Source: Pinguiococcus pyrenoidosus (lineage: Eukaryota > Sar > Pinguiophyceae > Pinguiochrysidales > Pinguiochrysidaceae). From it: 64,000 nucleotides of DNA. The stretch spans positions 62,001-126,000 of the forward strand of contig JAAMXY010001049.1 of NCBI GenBank assembly GCA_019677205.1, in the 5' to 3' direction. This document shows positions 54,864-64,000 of this stretch, in pieces. The notes below the pieces were generated by a model. That model was not told the DNA's origin. It saw nothing but the letters and a program-made list of their open reading frames with translations, and made no database searches. Position 1 is the stretch's first letter; every line of letters starts with the position of its first letter. Position numbers and translations under genes: made by a program.

Positions 54864-56488
54864 ATGGTCGTGGTGCGAGTTTCGTGTAGCAACGCCCGCA
54901 AGTTCAGCGCAGAAGTGGACGTCAGCACCACCATCGGCGACTTCAAGGCACTCATCGCGAGCGACGCGGACTGCCCGCCTCCGCAGCAGCGCTTGGTGTT
55001 TCAGGGCCGCATCTTGGCTGACGAGAGGACGCTGGAGAGCTACAATGTGCGAGAGAACTGCACCATCCACTTGGTCAAGGCCGTGTCTACGTCGGGCAGC
55101 CCTCCAGCAGCGCCGAGAAGCCGCGGGGCGGAGGCGCGCGCTCCGGCGGGCGCTGGCGTGGGAGATCCGGCGCAGCTGCAGACGCTCCAGCAACAGCTCA
55201 TGAACAACCCGGACATGATGCGCGACATCATGAACAGTCCCATGTTCGACTCCTTCCTGAACAACCCGGAGATGCTCACGGCGGCCTTCCAGGCCAACCC
55301 GCACATGCGCAGATTGCTAGACAACAACCCGCACCTCAACCACCTGCTCAACGACCCCGCGCTGCTGCGCCAGTCCATGGAGGCCATGCGCAACCCCAAC
55401 GCGCTGCGGGAGATGATGCGCTCGCAGGACCTGGCGCTGTCGCATCTGGAGACGCATCCGGAGGGCTTCAACGCGCTCCGCAGAATGTACCAGGACATCC
55501 AGGAGCCGCTCATGGAGGCCACGGCCGGGGCGGCACGGCCGGCCGCGCCGGCCGACGCGCGGGGAGCGGCCAACAACGCCGCGGCCACGCAGGGAGGGGC
55601 CATGCCGAACCCCTGGGCACCGCCAGCCGCGCCACAGCAGAACGGCGCGGCGCCGCAGATGCCCTTCGGAGCGATGGGCGGCATGCCCGGAATGGGCGGC
55701 ATGCCCGGCATGGGCGGTATGCCCGGCATGGGCGGTATGCCCGGCATGGGCGGGGGGATGGGCTTGAATCCATTTCTTGAAGGCATGGGTGGAGCCCCCC
55801 CGGGGTTGAATGCGGAGATGCTGCGCGATCCGCAGTTTCAGCGAATGATGCGTGAGATGATGGCGACGCCGGGGTACGTACGCTAGCTGTCGTTTGAGCT
55901 GCGACGGTGCACTTCGTGCAGATGATTCTCACGCTTCTGTCTTTCTGCTTGCTTCTTTGGTTTGCTTCTTCGGCTTGCTTCAGATTCATTGATCAGATGG
56001 CGGGGATGAATCCGATGCTGCGACAGATGCTTGACGCCAATCCGCAGCTGGGGACCATGCTGCAGGATCCGGCCTTCATCGCGAGCATCACCGATCCGGC
56101 GAGGAACCCCGCGCTCGCCGGCCTGCAAGGGCAGGCGGCAGGACCGGGAATGTTCTCCCCCCCTCCTCCTCCCCCGAATCCGTGGGCGAACCTGGATGAC
56201 AATGGCAATCCCATGCCCACGCCGGATGCGACTCGAGGGGCGGGCGCGGGCGCGGGCGCGCAGACGATGCCGCTTGCAGCGATGCTCCAGCAGCAGCTTG
56301 CGGGCATGACGCCGTTGGCGGACACGGCGCCGACTGCGCCGCAGGAGCAGGATCCACGAGAGCGCTACGCGACGCAGCTGACTGCACTTCGAGACATGGG
56401 CTTCTCAGACGATGAGCGGAACCTACAGGCGCTCATCGCGACGCACGGGGATATCAATGGTGCTGTGGAAAGACTGCTGGGAGCGTAG
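54864..56488 (+). CDS. UBQLN: ubiquilin / DSK2, UBL-UBA shuttle factor
   Basis: Carries ubiquitinated clients to the proteasome. Two exons, 54864-55873 and 55984-56488, with a 110-nt intron in phase 2; 504 aa. The ATG at 54864 starts directly in the ubiquitin-like domain ([40 protein letters not shown], ~1-76). STI1-type Asn/Met/Pro helices follow ([39 protein letters not shown], then a second set [16 protein letters not shown]). Between them is an MPGMGG repeat. The C-terminal UBA domain ends the protein ([19 protein letters not shown], ~460-503). All hallmark domains are in the standard order. Works with the proteasome, one subunit of which is encoded at the window's end, but the two genes are not adjacent. 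Confidence 0.95.
55679..55756. repeat. coding tandem repeat in ubiquilin (GMPGMG units)
   Basis: Five tandem copies of an 15-18 bp unit GGCATGCCCGGCATGGGC with synonymous differences, encoding Gly-Met-Pro-Gly-Met-Gly. Confidence 0.85.
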
Positions 56489-56775
56489 CTGTAGCTGAAG
56501 CTCCCAAGGCAGGTTCCGTCTCGCACGTCACTTTTGAATCAGAGATGTCATTTTGCTGTCCCTCTCGCCCCTCCGTGTGCGAAACCCAGCGTGTGCGATT
56601 GCTTGTGGATTGTGGTGGACTGGCATGATAGTAGCTGGAGATAAGATGTCGAACACCCCTCGCCGCCCCGAGCGGGAGGCGGAGCTCCGACCATCGAAAA
56701 CCTTGACAGGAGAGTCATTGGATGTAATTAGAGGACTTTCATTTCCTTTCTCTCCGTGCCGAGGCCCATCAGAAG

Positions 56776-59700
56776 TCAGGCTGGTGCCAACGGCGCTCCA
56801 TCACTGTTCGCGCGGCATCGGCAAAAGACGTCGGCAACGAAGTGGTACACCCGCGGCGCATAGCTTTTCACGCGCTCAACGTGAGGGCATTCGATCGTCC
56901 AGCGCTTCGCACCACTGCCCTCCTCCCCACCGGCAAGCCCTTGCTGCCGCAAAAGCGCTTCCTTCTCCAGCAGCAGGCTCTCGACCCGCTTCTTCAAGGC
57001 TGCGATCCAGTCGTCAACCTCATCTTCCCGAACATTCTCATGAACGTGCAACCATCCCCCGGTGGCCTTCAGCGCCCAGGCGCCAAGGTCCAGGCCAGTC
57101 TCTGAGCTGGGGAGGAGTCCCAGACAGACGCGATCCGCAATGCCAAGAAGCCCACGGTCTTTCGGTCTCGGCGCCATTCCGTCGTCGGCAGATTCCGTCA
57201 GGGCCTTGTCGACGAAGCCGCCCAAGACCGTCCTTCGATTGTCACCGGGGTGGATGATCACGCACTCGTCCGACAGCCCATTCACGAGGACGTTGTTCCG
57301 CAGCGCCAGCAGTGAATTTGGATTCCACTCGCACGCGTGGACAACCTCGGCACCGGCGTGCAGGCTGAAAGGGATGGTGTAGTAGCCGATGCCAGCGTAG
57401 AGATCCACGACGGTCTCGCCGGCGGCCTCGACTCGCCCCATCCGCATTCTCTCGGTGACGTTGCCACTGCAGAACATGACCCTTGTGAAGTCGAAGCCAT
57501 ACGTCACGCCGCCTTCGCGCACTTCGACCCAACCCAATCCGCCGGTGCCCGTCCGCTTCGGAATCCAGCCCTCGAGGAGCAAGGCAGACGCCTCAGAGGC
57601 GGATTCAGGACGCTCCCGAATCGCCGCCACAGAGTCGGCGCGATCTTCCCTGAGAAGGAACCCGTCCGGGGAGACGCCGTAGGACAGCTTGAGCTTTTCG
57701 TCCAAGCTATCTTCTCCACGCGCATCGCCTTGGGTCGGAATGATCAGGCGAACGCGCGATTCCCTCTTCGGTCCCGGATCCACCGCGGCCGCCAACGCAA
57801 CTCGCGAGCAATCCAGCGCCTGTGCTATGGCACTGAGGACAGCCTGCTGCAGACGCTGGGCACGCCCGGCCATCGCAAACAGAGCACTCCACACGGGGCC
57901 TGAGAAGGTGTGCGGCTGCAGGAGCAGCACATCTCGGCCGAGCACCTCGAAGCGCCCAGGAAACAAGTCCCTTTCCTTCGCCAAGAGGGCCTCGAACGAA
58001 GACGGCACCACGCCTTCACTCTGGAGGTAAGTCGAGATTGTCCGGTTGGCGCTGTTCAATGCCCTACGGTTGGCGCTCCGCTCGTTGGACGAGCTCATGG
58101 GAGTCTCCATGGCACCGTCGGAAGCCTGCTCCGAGGAGTACTTGAGAATGACGCAGGACTGGGATTCCAGCGCCGCCTTCAGGGTAGCAACGGCGACTGC
58201 TGGAGAGAGGTTTCGTGCCTCGTGTTGCTGTCGTCGTTTCCTCTCCCTCACACTGAGGGCCTCACCTGCAACTCCTTCGGCTTCACGCACACCTTCGGAT
58301 GCCTGCACAGACGGCAGATCCGCCAGAATCTCGGATGTGCGCGCGCTGATTGGCAGCGCAAGGAGCTTGGCCTCGCCCTCACTACCTTCCAACCGCAGTC
58401 CGAACTCCTTGGCGACGCTACCATGGAACGGGTGTATTCGCCGCGATTTCTGCAGCAGATCTAGGCGCTCCAGGCAAGTCTTCATCGACTTGGTTGCTGC
58501 CGCGGGTGAAACAAGGACGGTGAACCCTTTGCTGGCGGATCGTTCCGCAGAGCGGTCATGGCGCATGCTTCCCAATGCCAACCGGGAGTCTTTCTCAAGG
58601 CGCTTCTCGTCCGCGCTCCCTCCACCATTCAGTAGCGGACGAGGCAGCGCCGCGCTTGAGTTCAGGTCCTGTGCCGGCTCTTTTCCCTCTCTCTCCTCTG
58701 AGACGGTGATTGAGAGGTAGGCCGTTGGTGAGAACACCGGGCCGAAAGCGAATGTTTGCTGGCCCCCTCCAAGGAGGCCGACCACGTGCGTCTCGCCATC
58801 CGCGTGCAGTTGGACACAAGCACCAGACGAGAAGAGTGACAGGTCACAGGCCGCCCAAGGCGAATCCAAAGCTTCTGGCGGGAGGCGAACCCTTCCCGTG
58901 ACGCAGTCGACCACGGCGCCGTCCTTGCCCTCCAAGTTGCTCACATCCAGGACAGCTATAGAGGGAACGGCTCCGCCACCTTCTTGGTCCGGATCGAAGC
59001 ACCCACCGCAAATCAAAAGAGAGGTTCTTCCTTGATCTGCAGCATCCAAGGGCGTCATGGTGTGTCCGAAGCGATTGAAGATGCTCGTCGAAGCCACGGA
59101 GTGCCGCGAGTCGTGGAACTGAAGGACCGCAACTTCAGCATCGGACACGGGCTCAGCCTCCAAGCTTTTCGTGATCCTCGGAGACACCTCCACAACAGCG
59201 GGGCCCTGAGGAGCTTGGCCGAGCCTATCCACGCAAGCGGCCACATCGATCTGGATGAGGCTCGAGACCGGCTTCACCACGGGACTTGTGCTTGAAAGCC
59301 CGCCGGAGACGAACACCGCCTTGCCATCCGCGCTGCCACAGGCCGCGTGCAAAAAGCGCTTGGAAAGCTGCTCTCCTCCCAGGTTTAGCCTGGTCCAGGC
59401 GATGGAAAACGAGTCGCCGCCGCTGTCTTTCAAGACGTGTCCGACGAAGGCATCGCAGAAGACGGTGGTGCCGTCGCGTCCGCCGTAGAGGAGAAACGCG
59501 CCTTCGCAGCTGTCCGTCGGCACCTTGCAGCTCCGCAGCAACGACTCCACCGGCCGGATGCTCGCGACCGCCAAGGCCCATCTAGACGCGATCGGTGATT
59601 CGACGCTGCGCACCTGCGCCCCTTCTATGTCAAGCTCGGCATGCTGGGCGCACGTGATCCCCTTTCGCTCCAGGTCCAGGACGAAGAAGTCGTGCGACGC

Positions 59701-60714
59701 ATCTTGGGGACTATTGCGCCCGCAGCAATACAAGAAGAGCTGCGTCGAGGTCTGCCTTGGTCCCGTCAACTCCTCGAGGCGACGCAATCTGCAACCCGCA
59801 GCCTGCTCCCGTAGAGGCAAACTATCGCTCATGTCAAGCAGTTCCCAGCGACCGCTCGCAGGGCGCCACAGGAGCACATCGCCTCTTCGCCGCCTGGACG
59901 GATCTGCCCCGCTTGCCGTGCTCGGCACCTCGCCGAAGCCACCTACAACGAGGACAGCGTCCTCTCCAGACGCTAGCCTAACCCGTTCGGCCACATGGCC
60001 CCAGCGCCGAAAGCTGCCTGGCGCGTCCCGGCCGGAGAACGCGAGCTGCCTGGGCTTCACCACGTCACAGAAAGCTGGAGCGAACGCCTCTCTCGCCGCT
60101 CTAAAGAGCTCTTGCGTGCGCTTGGCATTCCTCTCAAAGGCCGCGTTGCAGAGGCAGACCATGGCTACGACGGCGTCGTCCGGAACGCGGCAGCCGGACA
60201 GGATCACGGGCGCGGCGATGATGTCGCTGGTGGTGCGGATCGCAACCAGATTCCTCGCCGCACTTGGGACCATTCCGGACTCCCGAAAGCCCTGCGAGAT
60301 CGCCAGCTTCAGCAGCTTGTTCGCCGAGGCGAACGTGCGGCACTGAACATGCAGGATCATCGGTTCGTGGCGCAGCGTCGCTCGCAAGCTGGACACGTCA
60401 TCGCTTCCCGCCTTCTGAAGCACCCTGAGCACTTCCTCCGGCTCCACCTGTCGATGCTCCACGAGAGCCCAGTTGCCACGGCCTTTGGACGAGTCATTCG
60501 GCGTTGCGGAGTTCTCCTCGAACACACAGATGCGTCCGGAGCAGGAGCTCGTGGTGACGAAGTCGCTTTGGGCGTTGAGGAAGTGGACGAAATCTGCGAT
60601 GGGCGCGTCCAAGCTGCCCTTGGGGGACTTATCCTGCTCTGCGAGCTTGGAGAGCGCCAGCGCCTTGAACTGCGGAAAGCGTCGCGACCATTCCGACGCG
60701 ACTGTGGAGAGCAT
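56776..60714 (-). CDS. TYW2/3/4: tRNA wybutosine-synthesizing protein 2/3/4 fusion (TYW3-kelch-TYW2)
   Basis: Makes wybutosine at position 37 of tRNA-Phe. Single exon, 1312 aa, ATG at 60714. Residues 1-215 are TYW3, the N4-methylation step: DKSPKGSLDAPI near 27, FVTTSSCSGRICVF, EPMILHVQCRTFASANKLLK, FRESGMVPSAARN. A kelch propeller follows (~235-690; RWGHVAERVRLASGEDAVLV, RFLHAACGS, RFGHTMTPLD), equivalent to the TYW4 propeller. The last ~430 residues are TYW2, the aminocarboxypropyl transferase: YGFDFTRVMFCSGNVTERMR, VVDLYAGIGYYTIPFSLHAG (~1100), VHACEWNPNSLLALRNNV. The order is that of the plant TYW2/3/4 protein. The TYW4 methyltransferase half is absent. Confidence 0.93.
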   Translation of the reverse strand: MLSTVASEWSRRFPQFKALALSKLAEQDKSPKGSLDAPIADFVHFLNAQSDFVTTSSCSGRICVFEENSATPNDSSKGRGNWALVEHRQVEPEEVLRVLQKAGSDDVSSLRATLRHEPMILHVQCRTFASANKLLKLAISQGFRESGMVPSAARNLVAIRTTSDIIAAPVILSGCRVPDDAVVAMVCLCNAAFERNAKRTQELFRAAREAFAPAFCDVVKPRQLAFSGRDAPGSFRRWGHVAERVRLASGEDAVLVVGGFGEVPSTASGADPSRRRRGDVLLWRPASGRWELLDMSDSLPLREQAAGCRLRRLEELTGPRQTSTQLFLYCCGRNSPQDASHDFFVLDLERKGITCAQHAELDIEGAQVRSVESPIASRWALAVASIRPVESLLRSCKVPTDSCEGAFLLYGGRDGTTVFCDAFVGHVLKDSGGDSFSIAWTRLNLGGEQLSKRFLHAACGSADGKAVFVSGGLSSTSPVVKPVSSLIQIDVAACVDRLGQAPQGPAVVEVSPRITKSLEAEPVSDAEVAVLQFHDSRHSVASTSIFNRFGHTMTPLDAADQGRTSLLICGGCFDPDQEGGGAVPSIAVLDVSNLEGKDGAVVDCVTGRVRLPPEALDSPWAACDLSLFSSGACVQLHADGETHVVGLLGGGQQTFAFGPVFSPTAYLSITVSEEREGKEPAQDLNSSAALPRPLLNGGGSADEKRLEKDSRLALGSMRHDRSAERSASKGFTVLVSPAAATKSMKTCLERLDLLQKSRRIHPFHGSVAKEFGLRLEGSEGEAKLLALPISARTSEILADLPSVQASEGVREAEGVAGEALSVRERKRRQQHEARNLSPAVAVATLKAALESQSCVILKYSSEQASDGAMETPMSSSNERSANRRALNSANRTISTYLQSEGVVPSSFEALLAKERDLFPGRFEVLGRDVLLLQPHTFSGPVWSALFAMAGRAQRLQQAVLSAIAQALDCSRVALAAAVDPGPKRESRVRLIIPTQGDARGEDSLDEKLKLSYGVSPDGFLLREDRADSVAAIRERPESASEASALLLEGWIPKRTGTGGLGWVEVREGGVTYGFDFTRVMFCSGNVTERMRMGRVEAAGETVVDLYAGIGYYTIPFSLHAGAEVVHACEWNPNSLLALRNNVLVNGLSDECVIIHPGDNRRTVLGGFVDKALTESADDGMAPRPKDRGLLGIADRVCLGLLPSSETGLDLGAWALKATGGWLHVHENVREDEVDDWIAALKKRVESLLLEKEALLRQQGLAGGEEGSGAKRWTIECPHVERVKSYAPRVYHFVADVFCRCRANSDGAPLAPA

Positions 60715-61414
60715 TGGCGACGATGTCGAAGGCCTGTCGATGCTACTGCGCCATACGGACGCCAGAGCACCAACTCTTCCTCTCTCACCGCAGTTCAGCT
60801 GTGGCAGAGCGCTATCTGGCGCGGCTCATGCGCCTCCGCTCAAACGGAGGGCCCCGCATGTGAACGGCCAAATCAAGATTTGCGCGGGAAAAAAAAAGCA
60901 AAAAGGAGGTGTCGATGGTTTTTGGGGATTCGATCTGGAGTCGAACCAGGTAACGCAATTTTCTGTCAGGTGCGTCGCCACCAATGGAAGAACCCCTTGT
61001 GGCCTCCTGGGAGAGTAGCGAGGAGAGTAACTATATGAATCGCCAAATGGCGCGGGAAAATCCTTTGGCTGCGAGCGAGCGAGCGACAACACGACTCGCG
61101 CAGAAACCGATACTCGCTTCCCGGGGCGGAAACAGGTAACGTGTCCCGCTGTGAAGATACCAGATCTATCGTATCACACAGGTTCATCAAGAAACGTCGA
61201 TGTGATAGGATCCATCAAGACCTGTTTCTCTGTTGTGTATTTCATTGAGTATTGAATTTGAAAATGCCCTTTTCGCAATTCAGGTGGCCGTTGCCTTCTT
61301 TGCCCGTTTTTGACGCCAGCGTCGCACCGAAGCCACACGCGCGTTTCTCCAGAGTTACGGCGCACCTTTCCCCCAAAGAGCTTTCGCTGCCCTCCAAACG
61401 CTACTCGAGACATC
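60715..61414. promoter_or_regulatory. divergent spacer TYW / cyclin B
   Basis: 700 bp between starts. AT-leaning from about 61150 to 61270, with an A-run at 60890-60906. A tRNA-like pattern on the minus strand near 60935-61005 was examined and rejected. No other element found. Confidence 0.4.
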
Positions 61415-62818
61415 ATGTTCGGAAAAAGCAGTCGCAGGTGCCCGGAGATGCTGCGCGCGCGGCGTGTTCCTTTGGGAAATCCTATGGAGTTCCATTTGCT
61501 CACGCCGCCTTGGCCTCGCTTCCATCCGCAGAGACGCCGTGGTCGGGGGCCGTCGTGGTCTGCGAGACATCACAAACAATGGCAGCAGCAACGCGGCCGC
61601 CGGCAAGGACGCGTTCAAGTCTTCCAAGCTGCAGCCGCGGAAGTCCGCCTCCGACGAGGCGGAGAGTCAGACGGCCAGTCTCTCCAGTCGCACGTCTTCC
61701 ATCTCCAGCGTGTCCGAGCTGAGCAGCCGAGCGAGCGGGGCGGAGGTGCGGAGCAGGCAGGCCAGCTCCGGCATTGGAAGCCGCACGTCTTCCATCACGA
61801 GCTCTGGCGCCACTCGCCGCGTGGATGACATCGACTCCCGCGACAAGGAGAACCCGCTCGCTGTGACGGAGTACGTGGAAGACATGTTCTCCCACTTCCG
61901 CGAGAGGGAGTTCCACACGGGGGTCAACCCCAACTACATGCGCCAGCAAGTGCACATCAATGAGCAGATGCGTGCGATCCTGGTGGACTGGCTGGTAAGG
62001 CGGATTCTCGCCTAGGCGGGCCGAGGCTCTCAAGGGGGACAAGGCCCGTTGGGTGGTTTTATCTTTCCCTTCTGGTTGCTCATCTGTGGTCTTTTTGCCT
62101 CTGCCTTGCAGGTTGAAGTGCACCTGAAGTTCAAGCTCTACCCCGAGACGCTCCATCTTTGCGTTACGCTGATCGACCGTTACCTTGAGATCAAGCAGGT
62201 GACGCGCAATCGCCTGCAGCTTGTCGGGGTCACTTGCCTTCTCCTGGCGAGCAAGTACGAAGAGATCTATCCGCCGGAGCTGCGCGACCTGGTCTACATG
62301 ACGGACCGGGCGTACACCAAGGACGAGATCCTCGAAATGGAGACCACCATCCTGCGCGCGCTGCAGTTCAGGCTGACGCTGCCCAGCCTGCAGTACTTCC
62401 TCGTCCGGTACCTCAAGGCCGCTCACGCCGATCGCCGCATGGTGCACATGGCGTCCTTCATTTGCGAGCGCTGCCTGCTGGAGTACAGCATGTTGAAATA
62501 CCTGCCGTCGACGGTTGCCGCCGCCGCGATCTATCTTGCGCGAGAGAAGCTCGGACGTCATGCCTGGTCGCCGACGCTGGTCCGGTACACGAACTACACG
62601 GAGGAGGCGCTCACGCCGTGCTTGAAGGTAAGATCGCTCTGGGCTGCGGAGATGCAGTTTGGTGGATTGTCGCGCTCACCAGCCGCCCTGGCTTGGTTTG
62701 CACAACTGCTTCGCAGGACGTTACCACCATCCTTGACACCAAGACGACGCTCAAGGCCGTGTTCAAGAAGTACAGCAGTAGCAAGTTCTCCTCTGTCGCC
62801 TTCGAGTTTGACTTGTAG
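61415..62818 (+). CDS. CYCB: B-type mitotic cyclin
   Basis: Activates CDK1 at mitosis. Four exons: 61415-61437, 61532-61994, 62112-62627, 62717-62818, with 94-, 117- and 89-nt introns, all in phase; 367 aa. The tiny first exon gives MFGKSSR. Exon 2 holds a perfect destruction box, RRGLRDITN (R15xxL18xxI21xN23), and a KEN box at about 113 (SRDKENPLAV), so it should be an APC/C substrate. Cyclin box: EYVEDMFSHFREREFH, MRAILVDWL then VEVHLKFKLYPETLHL, KRLQLVGVTCLLLASKYEE-type core (here RNRLQLVGVTC), and DRAYTKDEILEMETTILRAL. The C-terminal cyclin fold ends with KAVFKKYSSSKFSSVAF. Confidence 0.95.
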
Positions 62819-63068
62819 ACGAAGGGTCGGGATGTAGGAGGTGCACGGTGCGCCGTGCTTGGCTGCGTTTGCATGTTTTTGTTGGTTGGAAGAAGATCTT
62901 GTCGGTCTTCTTGCAATTCCCGTATGGTGTGTCTTTAAAGCGTAATCAAAAGACTTCCATTCTTTCATCCGCTCGTCCCGGCAACGGCAACTGTCCTCGC
63001 CGCCGCCGCCACCGCCTTGCGCAGCACGAGACTTTCTTGTACCACGAACGGAACTGAACAGACCAGAC

Positions 63069-63886
63069 CTATCGTGCTTCGTCGAGGAAGTCTTGCACCT
63101 CCTCCTCGCTCAGGACGCGGAACTTCCTCGTGGAGTCCACCACCGCGACCTGGATGTTGGAGCGGGTCATCTCCCCCTCGACGCCAGTTCGCAGCGTCTG
63201 CAGGGCGTGGTGGATGGCATCGTCCAGGGTCATGTCATCGAAGGAGATGCCGGCCGTCGCGCGGCGCTCCAGGTCCGACTTGGCATTGGCGTCGCCCTTG
63301 CCGATCGCCGTGGCCTTCCACTGGATGTACACCCCACTCGGGTCGATCTGGTAGAGGTGCGGCCCGTCGTCGTCGTAGCCCGCCGCCAAGACAGACACCC
63401 CGAAAGGCCGAACGCCGCCGCTCTGCGTGTACTCCTGCACTACCCGCGCTGTTCCCTACGGAGGAGTGCGTTTAACCCATGTCAAAACCAAGCCTCTCCG
63501 CATTCCCCCCCCCGTAATCCACACAGAAGAAGTCAAAAGCTTCAGCGCACCTTCACGAGCTCGCGGATCGGCTGGTTCTCGCCGTAGGTGAGCTTGTAAG
63601 TCTGCGCCGTTTTGCGACTGCGGCGCACGAGCACGCGGAAGTCCGCCATGAGGCCCGCGAACACCATGCCGCAGGACGACGTGATCGGCTCGATCTTCGT
63701 GACGTCCTTGCTGTCAAAGAGCACCGAAGGCATCTTCTTCTCCGTCACGATGACCACTCCATCTGTGGCGCGAATGCCCACGCTGAGCTTGCCGTTGCGC
63801 ACCGCGTTCAGCGCGTACTCGATCTGCAGCAGCCGGCCGCTGCGGTTGAAGGTGGTCAGCGAGAAGTTGAAGAAGTTGTCGCCCAT
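63069..63886 (-). CDS. PSMA2: 20S proteasome subunit alpha type-2
   Basis: A structural alpha-ring subunit. Two exons, 63886-63551 and 63455-63069, with a 95-nt intron in phase 0; 240 aa. The ATG at 63886 gives MGDNFFNFSLTTFNRSGRLL followed by the alpha-signature QIEYALNAV. The long frame upstream opens at GTG and is not used. Type-2 markers are the short N-terminus, VEPITK-like KIEPITSSCGMVF, and across the intron VVQEYTQSGGVRPFGVSVL, a run nearly specific to alpha2. DPSGVYIQWKATAIGKG and FDDMTLDDAIHHAL complete the fold. The length is close to the human subunit (~234). Confidence 0.95.
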
Positions 63887-64000
63887 GGTGATATGAGACT
63901 CTTCTGAACGCACTTAGGACGGCTCAGGAGAGCGCCGAGAAGATCGAGTTCGAAAGAAAACTTTCAATGGATCTTTGTGCTCCGTATTGCAATAAAGCAA
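63887..64000. other. 5' flank of PSMA2 at window end
   Basis: Presumed promoter/5' UTR. It becomes AT-richer toward 63960-64000. Too short to judge further. Confidence 0.4.

Noticed and set aside
60935-61005. Possible tRNA on the minus strand (GGGGTTC...GAATCCC ends with an inner GGTTCGACTCC)
   Set aside because: The outer seven bases pair, but the T-arm does not sit directly against the acceptor stem and the anticodon arm does not fold properly.

Overview
This is a nuclear segment from a eukaryote. Spliceosomal GT-AG introns interrupt most genes. The content is eukaryotic throughout: PRP4 kinase, cyclin B, a 20S proteasome subunit, ATG4, ESCRT-II SNF8, PIG-U, TYW2/3/4 and ubiquilin. Two features narrow the lineage. 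Several genes encode axonemal proteins (CFAP45, CFAP263, TTLL9, a CFAP36-like BART protein, a C2HC zinc-finger protein), so the organism has or had a motile cilium. Three plastid-type proteins (a bacterial-type leucyl-tRNA synthetase, chorismate synthase and a small basic protein) begin with a signal peptide followed by a basic leader, in two cases with Phe at the expected cleavage site. That is the targeting style of algae with a secondary plastid of red-algal origin (ochrophytes, haptophytes, cryptophytes, chromerids). I cannot choose among these from the sequence. Coding DNA is GC-rich and introns are short (about 37-120 nt, a few longer).

Layout. 1-2.7 kb: remnant of a DDE transposase plus a perfect palindrome. 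2.9-16 kb: hypothetical gene (+), LeuRS (-), CFAP45 (+), small plastid protein (-), PRP4 kinase (+), chorismate synthase (-), small membrane or secreted protein (+). 16.3-23.4 kb: one very large gene for a potassium channel with four tandem pore/cNMP-binding units (-). 24.5-34.5 kb: large acidic hypothetical protein (-), SNF8 (+), ATG4 (-), CRAL-TRIO protein (+), unidentified multi-exon gene (-). 34.6-36.5 kb: nested transposon debris with an inverted duplication and a Ty3/gypsy protease scrap. 36.5-64 kb: ZC2HC1-like (-), mitochondrial protein (+), PIG-U (+), CFAP263 (-), TTLL9 (+), apyrase (-), BART protein (+), DnaJ protein (-), PH/DUF1336 protein (+), unknown signal-peptide protein (-), ubiquilin (+), TYW2/3/4 (-), cyclin B (+), proteasome alpha2 (-).

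The host genes alternate strand almost perfectly (23 of 26 neighbouring pairs). Convergent 3' ends lie close together (31-389 bp). Divergent 5' ends are mostly further apart and often hold an AT-rich tract, so much of the window reads as a chain of shared bidirectional promoters. The genes are not an operon or a pathway cluster. The only functionally matched divergent pair I see is CFAP263/TTLL9, both axonemal. Many gene starts below differ from the longest open frame because those frames open at TTG/GTG or inside an exon. I rebuilt exons from splice signals, phase and family similarity, and say so where junctions are unresolved.
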